A stretch of DNA of 64,000 bases from CAXMST01 sp963793415 (GTDB taxonomy: Bacteria; Actinomycetota; Thermoleophilia; Solirubrobacterales; 70-9), in the NCBI GenBank assembly GCA_963793415.1, contig CAWCAC010000002.1, positions 2,046,001 through 2,110,000 of the forward strand, given 5' to 3'. The position numbers and the translations under genes were made by a program. Below are positions 26,087 to 32,807 of this stretch, one piece after another. The notes below the pieces were generated by a model. The model saw only the letters and a list, made by a program, of their open reading frames with translations, was not told the DNA's origin and searched no databases. How positions within the stretch are numbered: the first letter of the stretch is position 1; each line of letters opens with the position of its first letter.

Positions 26087-26329
26087 ATGACCGCTGTCGC
26101 GACGATCGTCATCGACATGCTCAACCCCTACGACCATGAGGACGCCGACGTGCTCGCCGCGCAGGCGGAGAGCCGGCTCGAGCCGCTGGTGGGCCTGATC
26201 GAGGACTCGCGGCAGGGTGAAGGGTCGCCGCCGACGCCGTCGTGCCAGGAGCTCGGAGCCGCGGCCCTGCGGATGATCGAGGCCAACATGCGCGCCCGCG
26301 TCGCCCCGGCGGCCGAGATCCTCGGGTAG
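26087..26329 (+). pseudogene. internally deleted isochorismatase-like cysteine hydrolase
   Basis: 80 residues. The first half (MTAVATIVIDMLNPYDHEDADVLA...LVGLIEDSRQ) is the N-terminal strand and helix of an isochorismatase-family cysteine hydrolase, with the catalytic Asp in VIDMLN. The second half (ELGAAALRMIEANMRARVAPAAEIL) is the family's C-terminal helix. About 90-100 central residues, including the catalytic Lys and Cys region, are absent. A full-length member would have about 190 residues, so this is very probably a deletion remnant. It lies next to the frameshifted nadE copy. Confidence 0.65.
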
Positions 26330-26369
26330 CGCAGCGGGACCTCGTCGAGCCGGATCGGTCGGCGGCCGG

Positions 26370-28214
26370 TTACCAGGTGTCGAGCCAGGGCAGCTTCTTG
26401 CCCTCGCGGACGGCGGGCGCGGGCGCTGCCGCCAGGGTCGCGGTGATCCGGGAGCGGGTCTCGGCCGGGTCGATGACGTCGTCGATCTCGAAGTAGGTGG
26501 CGACGTTGAGCGCCCGGAAGTGCTCCTGCAGCCCGGCAACGAGCTCGCTGAGGCGCTGTTCGCGCTCGGCCTCGTCGGCGATCGCGGCGAGCTCGTTCTT
26601 CATCCCGAGCCGAACCGCACCCTCGATCCCCATCGGGCCGAGCTCGCCCGTCGGCCAGGCGAGGCTGAGCAGTGGCTCGAGGAAGCTGCCGCCGACCATC
26701 GCCTGCGCGCCGAGCCCGTAGCCGCGGCCGACGACGACGGCGATCAGCGGCACCGTCATGTTCGGGCCGATCGCGAACAGGCGCGAGCAGTGACGGACCA
26801 GGGCGGTCTCCTCGACCTCGGGGCCGACCATCATCCCGGGCGTGTCTACGAGCGAGATCAGCGGCAGGTCGAAGGCCTCGCAGAGGGCCATCAGCCGGGC
26901 CGCCTTGTCGGAGCCGTCGCTGGTGATCGCACCGGCCATCTCGGCCGGGTCGTTGGCGAGGACGCCGACCGGGCGGCCCTCGATCCGCGACAGCGCCGTG
27001 ATCATCCCCTTGCCGAAGCCGGCTCGCAGCTCCGTCACCGAGCCGGCGTCGGAGAGACCCTCGATCACCGATCGCATCGAGTAGCTGCGCCGGCGGTTCT
27101 CGGGGACGAGGTCCCTGAGCGCTTCCTGGTCGGGCGCGGTCCAGCCGGCAGTGCGGCCCTGGAAGTAGCTGAGCACGGTCTTTGCAGCGGCGACGGCAGC
27201 CTCCTCGTCGGCGACCCTGAGGTCGACGACGCCGTTGGCATCTTGGACTTCGATCGGGCCGATCTCCTCGGGAGCGTGAGTGCCGAGGCCGCCGCCCTCG
27301 ATCATCGCCGGGCCGCCCATGCCGATGTTCGCGCCATCGGTCGCGATCAGGATGTCGGCGTTGCCGGCGAGGGCGGCGTTGCCGGCGAAGCAGCGGCCGT
27401 GGACGATCGCGATCCGCGGGGCGAGGCCTGAAAGGCGGCCCCAGAGCGCGAAGGCCCGCGCCGTCAACGAGGAGCCGGTCGGGACGTCGGTGTCGCCGGG
27501 CCGGCCACCACCGCCCTCCGCGAAGAGGACGACCGGCAGGCGCATGCGCTCGACGATCTCGAACAGACGGTCCTTCTTGAAGTGGCCGACGGCGCCCTGC
27601 GTCCCGGCAAGCACCGTGTAGTCGTAGGAGACGACCGCACAGGCGGCCGCATCGCCGAACTCGGCGCCGTTGACGCGGGCGATGCCGCCGATCAGGCCGT
27701 CGGCCGCGGTCCGCTCGATCAGCTCGTCCTCGCTGCGGCGTTGCCGCTGAGCCGCGAGGGCGAAGATCCCGTACTCGACGAAACTACCCTCGTCGACGAG
27801 GTCGTCGAGATTTTCGCGGGCGGTGCGGCCGCCGCGTTCGTGACGGCCGGCGACCGCGTGCGGGCGACCCTCGTCGAGCGCACGGCGGCGGCGGTCGAGC
27901 ACCTCGGCAAGGTCGTCGCGGACGCTCTCGGGGGCCTGCGCGGTGATGGCCTCGTCCGCGGCGGCAGCATCCCGGTCTTCGGACGGGTCGGGAGTGATGA
28001 CGACGAGCACCTCGCCGGCGGCGACGCTGGCGCCGGGAGCCGGGCCGAGCGAGACGACCGTGCCCGCGCCCGGGGCGCGTACCTCGGTCTCCATCTTCAT
28101 CACCTCGATCAGCGCCAACAGTGCCCCGGCCTCGACGCTCGCTCCCTCGTCGACGAGGACGCTCTGCAGCACCCCGGCGACGGGCGCCTCCACCTGCAGC
28201 TCTGAAACCGGCAC
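26370..28214 (-). CDS. biotinyl-domain/carboxyltransferase fusion, acyl-CoA carboxylase-like
   Basis: 614 residues. Residues 1-75 are a biotinyl/lipoyl domain with the biotin lysine K40 in EVMKMETEV. A linker of about 30 residues leads to a complete carboxyltransferase (about 95-610) with both halves of the AccD/PccB fold: VVSYDYTVLAGTQGAVGHFKKDR, EGGGGRPGDTD, ARIAIVHGRCFAGNAAL, SLVDTPGMMVGPEVEE, GRGYGLGAQAMVGGSF, WPTGELGPMGIEGAVRLG. It would carry the carboxyl group on its own biotin and transfer it to an acyl-CoA. The matching biotin carboxylase is not in the window. Biotinyl domains are usually fused to the carboxylase, so an N-terminal fusion to the transferase is uncommon. Confidence 0.85.
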   Translation of the reverse strand: MPVSELQVEAPVAGVLQSVLVDEGASVEAGALLALIEVMKMETEVRAPGAGTVVSLGPAPGASVAAGEVLVVITPDPSEDRDAAAADEAITAQAPESVRDDLAEVLDRRRRALDEGRPHAVAGRHERGGRTARENLDDLVDEGSFVEYGIFALAAQRQRRSEDELIERTAADGLIGGIARVNGAEFGDAAACAVVSYDYTVLAGTQGAVGHFKKDRLFEIVERMRLPVVLFAEGGGGRPGDTDVPTGSSLTARAFALWGRLSGLAPRIAIVHGRCFAGNAALAGNADILIATDGANIGMGGPAMIEGGGLGTHAPEEIGPIEVQDANGVVDLRVADEEAAVAAAKTVLSYFQGRTAGWTAPDQEALRDLVPENRRRSYSMRSVIEGLSDAGSVTELRAGFGKGMITALSRIEGRPVGVLANDPAEMAGAITSDGSDKAARLMALCEAFDLPLISLVDTPGMMVGPEVEETALVRHCSRLFAIGPNMTVPLIAVVVGRGYGLGAQAMVGGSFLEPLLSLAWPTGELGPMGIEGAVRLGMKNELAAIADEAEREQRLSELVAGLQEHFRALNVATYFEIDDVIDPAETRSRITATLAAAPAPAVREGKKLPWLDTW

Positions 28215-28374
28215 GCGAGCAGCCTACGGCGATCACGGCCGTGCGGGAGAGCAGGCCGATCGAGCCGGGGAGTGATCCGATCCGGCGGGGGCCTCGCATA
28301 ACCCCACAAGCGCACCGGGTGGCTCACAAACCGCCTCCGTGCACCACGTAAATCAGACAGGAAGGATCATTCCG

Positions 28375-29043
28375 ATGACCAAGCGAATTGCAGCCATTTT
28401 CCTGCTGCTCGCCGCGCTCGCTTTCGGCGTTGCCGCCTGTGGCAGCGACGACGACTCCACGAGCAGCAGCACCTCCGCCGACACCGCCGACGTCGAGCCC
28501 GTCGCCCAGATCGACGAGCTGACCGGCGTCTCGACGACAGTCACCTTCGACCAGGGCTTCGTCGATGCTCTCGGCCAGCTCAAGCTGACCCCGGGCGTCG
28601 TCGGCGACGCGACGTTCGAGGGTGGCGCCGCGACGTTCCCGATCACGGGCGGCAACGTCACCTACTACGACCCCGCCGAGTCGGTTCGGCCGTACGTCCA
28701 GGGTGAGATCGACCATGACGGCAGCGGCCTCAGCCTGAGCGCCGGCAAGACCGAGGTCGAGCTGACCGACTTCGTCATCGACCCGGGCACGTCGGAGCTG
28801 TTCGGCACCGTCTCGGCCAACGGCAAGGTCGCCGCCGAGGACGCGAAGCTGTTCGACCTCGACGGCTCGACGCTGAAGCCGCTCCAAGTCGACGAGCAGA
28901 ACGGCACGGCGACGCTCGAGGGCACCACCGTGCTGCTCTCCGACGACGCAGCCGCACTCCTCAACGACACGTTCAAGACGGACGCGCTCGCCGGTGGATT
29001 CAAGATCGGCGTCAGCGAGATCGTGGTTGCGCTTCCCCAGTAG
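28375..29043 (+). CDS. lipoprotein, possibly HtaA-like domain
   Basis: 222 residues from ATG 28375, with AGGAAGG 9-15 bases upstream. The signal peptide ends in the lipobox GVAAC, then an Asp/Ser/Thr linker. The body (about 40-222) is rich in beta strands: FPITGGNVTYYDPAESV, GEIDHDGSGLSLSAGKTEVELTDFVIDPG, LFGTVSANG, LEGTTVLLSDDAAALLNDTF. This is reminiscent of HtaA-type domains of actinobacterial heme-uptake proteins, but no heme ligand is certain. It is an extracytoplasmic membrane-anchored protein of unknown function, followed by a strong hairpin. Confidence 0.75.
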   Translation: MTKRIAAIFLLLAALAFGVAACGSDDDSTSSSTSADTADVEPVAQIDELTGVSTTVTFDQGFVDALGQLKLTPGVVGDATFEGGAATFPITGGNVTYYDPAESVRPYVQGEIDHDGSGLSLSAGKTEVELTDFVIDPGTSELFGTVSANGKVAAEDAKLFDLDGSTLKPLQVDEQNGTATLEGTTVLLSDDAAALLNDTFKTDALAGGFKIGVSEIVVALPQ

Positions 29044-29082
29044 GTAGGTAGGGAATCGGGCGCGGCAACCGCCGCGCCGACC

Positions 29083-29119
29083 ACGACCGACGCCGGGCCC
29101 AGCGCCCGGCGTCGGTCGT
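29083..29119 (+). terminator. 16-bp perfect hairpin terminator
   Basis: Bases 29083-29098 (ACGACCGACGCCGGGC) pair perfectly with 29104-29119 around a 5-base loop, 40 bases after the lipoprotein stop. Only a short TT follows, so it may be a GC-rich, U-poor terminator or a transcript-stabilising stem. Confidence 0.7.
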
Positions 29120-29213
29120 TAACGGTCGATTGGGGGAATCGGCGACGATTGCCGCCGCGGGGAGCGGGATTCGCACCGCACAGACCGCCCGCAATCAGCG
29201 AGGGAGAGACGCG

Positions 29214-29600
29214 ATGAGTGACTTCACACGGAAGAACGTGACCGAGGTCGAGGACTCCGCCGCCAAGTTCGGCTACGAGGAGCTGATGGAGGTCCGATTC
29301 GCCAACGAGGATCTCGAGACCGGCGAGGCCGGCGTCAGCTACCACCGGGTCAAGCCAGGCAAGCGCCAGGGCTTCGGCCACAAGCACGAGGACGCCGAGG
29401 AGGTCTACGTCGTGATCGCCGGTTCCGGCCGGGTCAAGCTCGACGACGAGATCATCGAGCTCCAGCGCCTCGACGCCGTCCGCGTCGCGCCCGAGGTGAC
29501 CCGCCAGTTCGAGGCCGGCGACGACGGCCTCGAGATGATCGCCCTCGGTGCCCACCACGAAAAGGACGGCGAGATCATCCCGGACTGGTGGAGCGACTGA
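29214..29600 (+). CDS. cupin-domain protein
   Basis: 128 residues from ATG 29214, with GAGGGAGAG upstream. It is a single cupin barrel: motif 1 resembles G(X)5HxH(X)3,4E(X)6G (GFGHKHEDAEEVYVVIAGSG, about residues 47-66) with H52, H54 and E58/E59 as metal ligands. Motif 2 (DAVRVAPEVTRQFEAG) lacks the usual His, so the metal site may be weaker or altered. It has no signal peptide. Its function is unknown; cupins of this size include isomerases and dioxygenase-like or storage-like proteins. Confidence 0.8.
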   Translation: MSDFTRKNVTEVEDSAAKFGYEELMEVRFANEDLETGEAGVSYHRVKPGKRQGFGHKHEDAEEVYVVIAGSGRVKLDDEIIELQRLDAVRVAPEVTRQFEAGDDGLEMIALGAHHEKDGEIIPDWWSD

Positions 29601-29610
29601 GCGACCCCGG

Positions 29611-30204
29611 TCAGGGCCCGGGCGTCGCGACCTCGGCCCGGCGGAAGCAGTCCGGGGCGTGGTCGTTGACGATCCCGACCGCCTGCATCCAGGCGTAGAC
29701 GATCGTCGGCCCGACGAACTTGAAGCCGCGCGCCTTGAGCTCCTTCGCGACCTGCTCGGAGAGCGGCGTCGTCGCCGGCCAATCGCCGGCCGCCTCGATC
29801 GGGACGCCGTCCGTGAACGACCAGCAGAAGTCGGCGAAGTCCTCGCCGGAGGCGCGCATCTCGCAATAGATCCGAGCCGAGCCGATCGCCGCCTCGATCT
29901 TCGCCCGCGAGCGAACGATGCCGGCGTTGGCGAGAAGCTCGTCGATCTCGGGCTCGCCGAAGCCGGCGACGACGTCGGGATCGAAGCCGGCGAACGCCTC
30001 CCGGAAGGCCTCGCGCTTGCGCAGGATCGTGATCCAGGCGAGGCCGGCCTGAAAACCGTCGAGGACGAGCTTCTCCCACAGCGCCCGCGAATCGCGCTCC
30101 GGCAGGCCCCATTCGGTGTCGTGGTAGGCCTGCATCAGCGGATCGCCCTCGGCCCACGAGCAGCGGTTGTGTTGCCCGGAGTTATGTGAACCTGCGCCGG
30201 TCAC
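29611..30204 (-). CDS. tag: DNA-3-methyladenine glycosylase I
   Basis: 197 residues from a GTG start. The Tag signatures are clear: RCSWAEGDPLMQAYHDTEWG (N-terminal Cys and base-pocket Glu/Trp), LWEKLVLDGFQAGLAWITILRKREAFREAF, and KFVGPTIVYAWMQAVGIVNDHAPDCFRR near the C-terminus. The conserved zinc-binding Cys and His residues at both ends are present (C15, H28 near the N-terminus; H and C in NDHAPDC). It removes 3-methyladenine from alkylated DNA. It overlaps the upstream small gene by 4 bases (GTGA). Confidence 0.93.
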   Translation of the reverse strand: MTGAGSHNSGQHNRCSWAEGDPLMQAYHDTEWGLPERDSRALWEKLVLDGFQAGLAWITILRKREAFREAFAGFDPDVVAGFGEPEIDELLANAGIVRSRAKIEAAIGSARIYCEMRASGEDFADFCWSFTDGVPIEAAGDWPATTPLSEQVAKELKARGFKFVGPTIVYAWMQAVGIVNDHAPDCFRRAEVATPGP

Positions 30205-30428
30205 GGAAGCGCCACCTGGGCCTCGTAGCCGGCAGCGATCGCGTTGACGGTCAGGCGCGGGGTCAGGACAGTGACCGCCTCAGCGTGATCGACGCGGCCG
30301 GCGAGGCTGTAGCCGTACGGCTGCCAGGCCCAGAGCCGGCCGGCATGGACGCGATTTCCCGTCCACGAGCCGCGCGCCGGGTCGGCGATCAGCCTGCCGC
30401 GGGGATCGACACGGTTCTGGAGGGGCAT
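30201..30428 (-). CDS. small conserved protein upstream of tag, unknown function
   Basis: 75 residues from ATG 30428 (MPLQNRVDPRGRLIADPARG); a GTG at 30455 would add nine residues. The opening MPLQNRVDPxGxLxADPARGxxxGNR is a recognisable motif of short actinobacterial and proteobacterial proteins of unknown function. The rest (LWAWQPYGYSLAGRVDHAEAVTVLTPRLTVNAIAAGYEAQV) looks like a compact strand-helix domain. It overlaps tag by 4 bases, so the two are co-translated. No function is known to me. Confidence 0.6.
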   Translation of the reverse strand: MPLQNRVDPRGRLIADPARGSWTGNRVHAGRLWAWQPYGYSLAGRVDHAEAVTVLTPRLTVNAIAAGYEAQVALP

Positions 30429-30460
30429 CGGGCTCAGGCTAACGGGCACGCTCACACCCG

Positions 30461-30506
30461 CGAACGTCCCTCAGACCTATCCCTGGGGACAGCTGAGGGA
30501 CGTTCG
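30461..30506. repeat. 14-bp perfect inverted repeat
   Basis: CGAACGTCCCTCAG (30461-30474) is the exact reverse complement of CTGAGGGACGTTCG (30493-30506), with an 18-base loop. It lies in the divergent intergenic region between the tag operon and the Asp-rich/ferric-reductase-like pair, so it is not placed as a terminator. An operator or a small dispersed hairpin element are both possible. Confidence 0.7.
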
Positions 30507-30616
30507 ACGGTTCGTGGCTGGGTTTACATAATCAGTCTTATCGTGCGTTGTGGAGGCGAGAAACCGGATCCGAGGGCGGTTCTCTGCCCCGATCGGCGGA
30601 CAAGGCGGGAAAGCTT

Positions 30617-30659
30617 TGCCTTCGCCTAACCAAACCGAGAGAGCAGCGTTAGGCAAGGC
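30617..30659 (+). promoter_or_regulatory. inverted TTAGGC half-sites (DtxR/IdeR-like?) before a ferric-reductase-like operon
   Basis: GCCTTCGCCTAAC and GTTAGGCAAGGC form an imperfect inverted repeat ending 18 bases before the Asp-rich small gene. Each arm begins TTAGGC when read outward to inward, reminiscent of half of the actinobacterial iron box TTAGGTTAG. The match is weak; the link to iron is suggested only by the downstream ferric-reductase-like gene. Confidence 0.3.
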
Positions 30660-30676
30660 CACAAGGCTTCAGCCGC

Positions 30677-30934
30677 ATGAATGCTCGCCGCTACCGGATC
30701 GTCCTCCTGCGCAAGCGCGTGCTCGTCGCTGCAGTGATTGCTTTCGTGCTCGCCTGGGCCGTGATCTTCGCCGGGCTCCAGTCCGACGCCGGCTCAGGCG
30801 CACAAACCGCCTCGACCCAGTCGTTATTCGGAGACGACGACGTCGAGAGCGACGATGACGACGACGATGACGATGACGTGTCGCTGACGCCGGCCGCGAG
30901 CGCTGCCGATCCCGTGGTCACTGCGTCCTCATGA
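30677..30934 (+). CDS. small single-pass membrane protein with Asp-rich tail
   Basis: 85 residues. A basic N-terminus (MNARRYRIVLLRKR) precedes one transmembrane segment (about 15-34, VLVAAVIAFVLAWAVIFAGL). The external part contains a run of nine Asp residues within an acidic stretch (about 51-67) and an Ala/Thr-rich end. The Asp codons are mixed GAC/GAT, so the run is not a simple replication slip and appears maintained. The stop overlaps the start of the ferric-reductase-like gene (ATGA). An acidic metal-binding or partner-binding segment is an inference. Confidence 0.7.
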   Translation: MNARRYRIVLLRKRVLVAAVIAFVLAWAVIFAGLQSDAGSGAQTASTQSLFGDDDVESDDDDDDDDDVSLTPAASAADPVVTASS

Positions 30935-31518
30935 CCGTGGACGCGCTCAACGCAGGCGGACAGCTGTTCTGGGTCACCTCCAGAGCTGCCGGCGCAGTCG
31001 CACTGCTCGCCGCCAGCGCCTCGGTCACGCTCGGGGTCAGTCAGGGTGCCGGCTGGATCAGGGGGCGGTCGAAGCGCGACCTGCGCCCCCTGCACGAGGC
31101 ACTCTCGATCGCCACCCTGGTCGCCGTCGCCGTCCATGGCCTGGCGCTGCTCGGCGATCGCTTCATCGGCTACAGCTTCGCCGAGATCGCGGTTCCCTTC
31201 GCCTCCAGCTATCAGCCGTTCTGGACCGCCATCGGCGTCATCGCCGGCTGGGGCCTGTTTGCGCTCGGTCTCTCCTACTACGCACGCGGGGCGATCGGGC
31301 CGGCTCGCTGGCGGACCCTTCACCGCGCCACCGCGGCCTTCTGGGGGCTGGCCGTCGTCCACAGCCTGGTGATGGGCACAGACCACGGCGAGCTGTGGTT
31401 CCTGGTCGCCGTCGGCGCCCTCACCCTCCCTGCCGCGCTGGCACTGCTTGCGCGCTGGGCGGAGCGGCTCGGCGACGCTCCCCAGACCGCTCAGTCGGGC
31501 GCGCAGCGGTCGACGTAG
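30931..31518 (+). CDS. ferric-reductase-like transmembrane cytochrome b protein
   Basis: 195 residues with about five to six hydrophobic helices. Conserved His residues lie in pairs on two helices: PLHEALSIATLVAVAVHGLALLG (about residues 52-74) and TLHRATAAFWGLAVVHSLVMG (about 129-149). This is the bis-heme pattern of the ferric-reductase-like/YedZ-type membrane domain. No FAD/NAD module is attached, so electrons must come from a partner. It is coupled by a 4-base overlap to the small Asp-rich membrane protein, which may be that partner or a metal-binding accessory. Confidence 0.8.
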   Translation: MTVDALNAGGQLFWVTSRAAGAVALLAASASVTLGVSQGAGWIRGRSKRDLRPLHEALSIATLVAVAVHGLALLGDRFIGYSFAEIAVPFASSYQPFWTAIGVIAGWGLFALGLSYYARGAIGPARWRTLHRATAAFWGLAVVHSLVMGTDHGELWFLVAVGALTLPAALALLARWAERLGDAPQTAQSGAQRST

Positions 31519-31751
31519 GAGCGGATCGGGGTCGGCAGCTCGACGGCGTTGAAGCTGCTGCGATTGAGCCGCAGACCCGTGCGCGAGGCAACGGCGATCG
31601 CGGTGTCGGGGTCGCCGAACCGCATCCGGTCGCGTTCGAGGCGGCACTGCATCGCCTCCTCGAGAGCGCCGACGTCGCCGATCTCGAGCATCTGCAGGGG
31701 CTCGCGGGCCTGCGCCCCGCGCACCCGATTGACGAACGCAAGCAAGAACAT
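31491..31751 (-). CDS. hypothetical protein, unknown function
   Basis: 86 residues. The start ATG is preceded by a strong ribosome-binding site (GGAGGGAG, 4 bases upstream on the minus strand), which is why I accept it. The sequence (MFLLAFVNRVRGAQAREPLQML, EEAMQCRLERDRMRFGDPDTAIAVASRTG) is soluble apart from a short hydrophobic start. No family is recognised. Its 3' end overlaps the tail of the convergent cytochrome b gene by 28 bases. Confidence 0.5.
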   Translation of the reverse strand: MFLLAFVNRVRGAQAREPLQMLEIGDVGALEEAMQCRLERDRMRFGDPDTAIAVASRTGLRLNRSSFNAVELPTPIRSYVDRCAPD

Positions 31752-31859
31752 GATCTCCCTCCAGCTGCCTGCCCGGCCCCGGCCTGCGCCGCGACCTCGG
31801 AAACGATCCTCACCCCCTCATCGGCTGCTGCTCCCGGACGCTTGAGAGCGCCCGGACGC

Positions 31860-32729
31860 TCAGCAGCTGATCGGCTTGGCGCGGGCAGGAGCGAGCGCGT
31901 TCAGGATCAGCTGGGCGACGACCGGGTCGAAGGCAACCGCGGCGTGCTCGGAGAGGTCGGTCGGACAGACGTCCTGGAGGACGATGTTGCGGCCGCCGTC
32001 GTTCATGCGGCCGCTCGCGTAGGGAACGACGAGCTCGTCGGTCGCGGTCATGATGTTCGTGTGCCTGATCCCGTCGATCGCCTCGCCGTCGCGGTTGAGC
32101 GTGTTCATGTATTCGGACCCGCGCAGGAACTGCGGGCAGGAGGCGCAGGCCTGGGCCACGGCGTCGACGATCGGGGCGGCCAGGCCCCACGGCTCCGCGA
32201 GGTCCCGGATCAGGGCCGTGCCCCCGACCTCGGTCCCGCGCCACAGCGGCGTCAGGGCCACGAACCGCTTCACGGATGTCGCGCCTCCCCGCTTCTCGAG
32301 GTACCAGCGCGGCATGACCGTCCCCTCCGAGTGGCCGACCAGGTCGACCTTGCGGGCGCCGGTCGCCGCCAGCACCTTGGCGACGAAGGCCTTCAGCTCC
32401 TTCGAGGACTGCTGCATCCGGATCACGCCGCCGGGCGAGTACGGGAAGGCATTGAGCCGCGGGTCGCGCCCGTAGCTGAGCGAGAAAACGCAGTAGCCGG
32501 CGTCCTCGAGGATCGGAGACAGGTACGACCAGTTGGTCCCCTGGCTCGCGGAGAGGCCGTGGACGAGCACCAGCGGCCGCGGGTGCTGGCCGGTGGGCTT
32601 GCAGGCGAAGTCGTTCGACCCCGGCGGCGACGGATCGGGCGCCGCGTTCGCCGGCGCGGCCCAAAGCAGGAGCGCGGCGATCAGCGCCGCAACCACGATC
32701 ACAAAGGGATGTGCGCGGTTCCTCTCCAT
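31860..32729 (-). CDS. secreted triacylglycerol lipase-like alpha/beta hydrolase
   Basis: 289 residues from ATG 32729. A signal peptide (about 1-30, FVIVVAALIAALLLWAAPANA) is followed by a lipase fold: oxyanion-hole region PLVLVHGLSASQGTNW, nucleophile elbow VDLVGHSEGTVMPRWYL (Ser134), and a C-terminal His in DLSEHAAVAFDP as likely catalytic His. Four to six Cys in the mature protein may form disulfides. It is exported, with probable ester substrates outside the cell; the acyl chain preference is unknown. Confidence 0.85.
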   Translation of the reverse strand: MERNRAHPFVIVVAALIAALLLWAAPANAAPDPSPPGSNDFACKPTGQHPRPLVLVHGLSASQGTNWSYLSPILEDAGYCVFSLSYGRDPRLNAFPYSPGGVIRMQQSSKELKAFVAKVLAATGARKVDLVGHSEGTVMPRWYLEKRGGATSVKRFVALTPLWRGTEVGGTALIRDLAEPWGLAAPIVDAVAQACASCPQFLRGSEYMNTLNRDGEAIDGIRHTNIMTATDELVVPYASGRMNDGGRNIVLQDVCPTDLSEHAAVAFDPVVAQLILNALAPARAKPISC

Positions 32730-32807
32730 GCCGCGACCGTAACAAGCACGGACCCGGACCAACCCCGGTTCGGCGATCCTCGACACAGCGTCGACTAGAT
32801 TGAGCAG

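Noticed and set aside
30523..30545. AT-rich TTTACATAATCAGTCTTAT as a promoter of the Asp-rich gene
   Set aside because: CATAAT resembles a -10, but the -35 candidate (TTCGAC) is poor and 18 bases away. Too weak to list.
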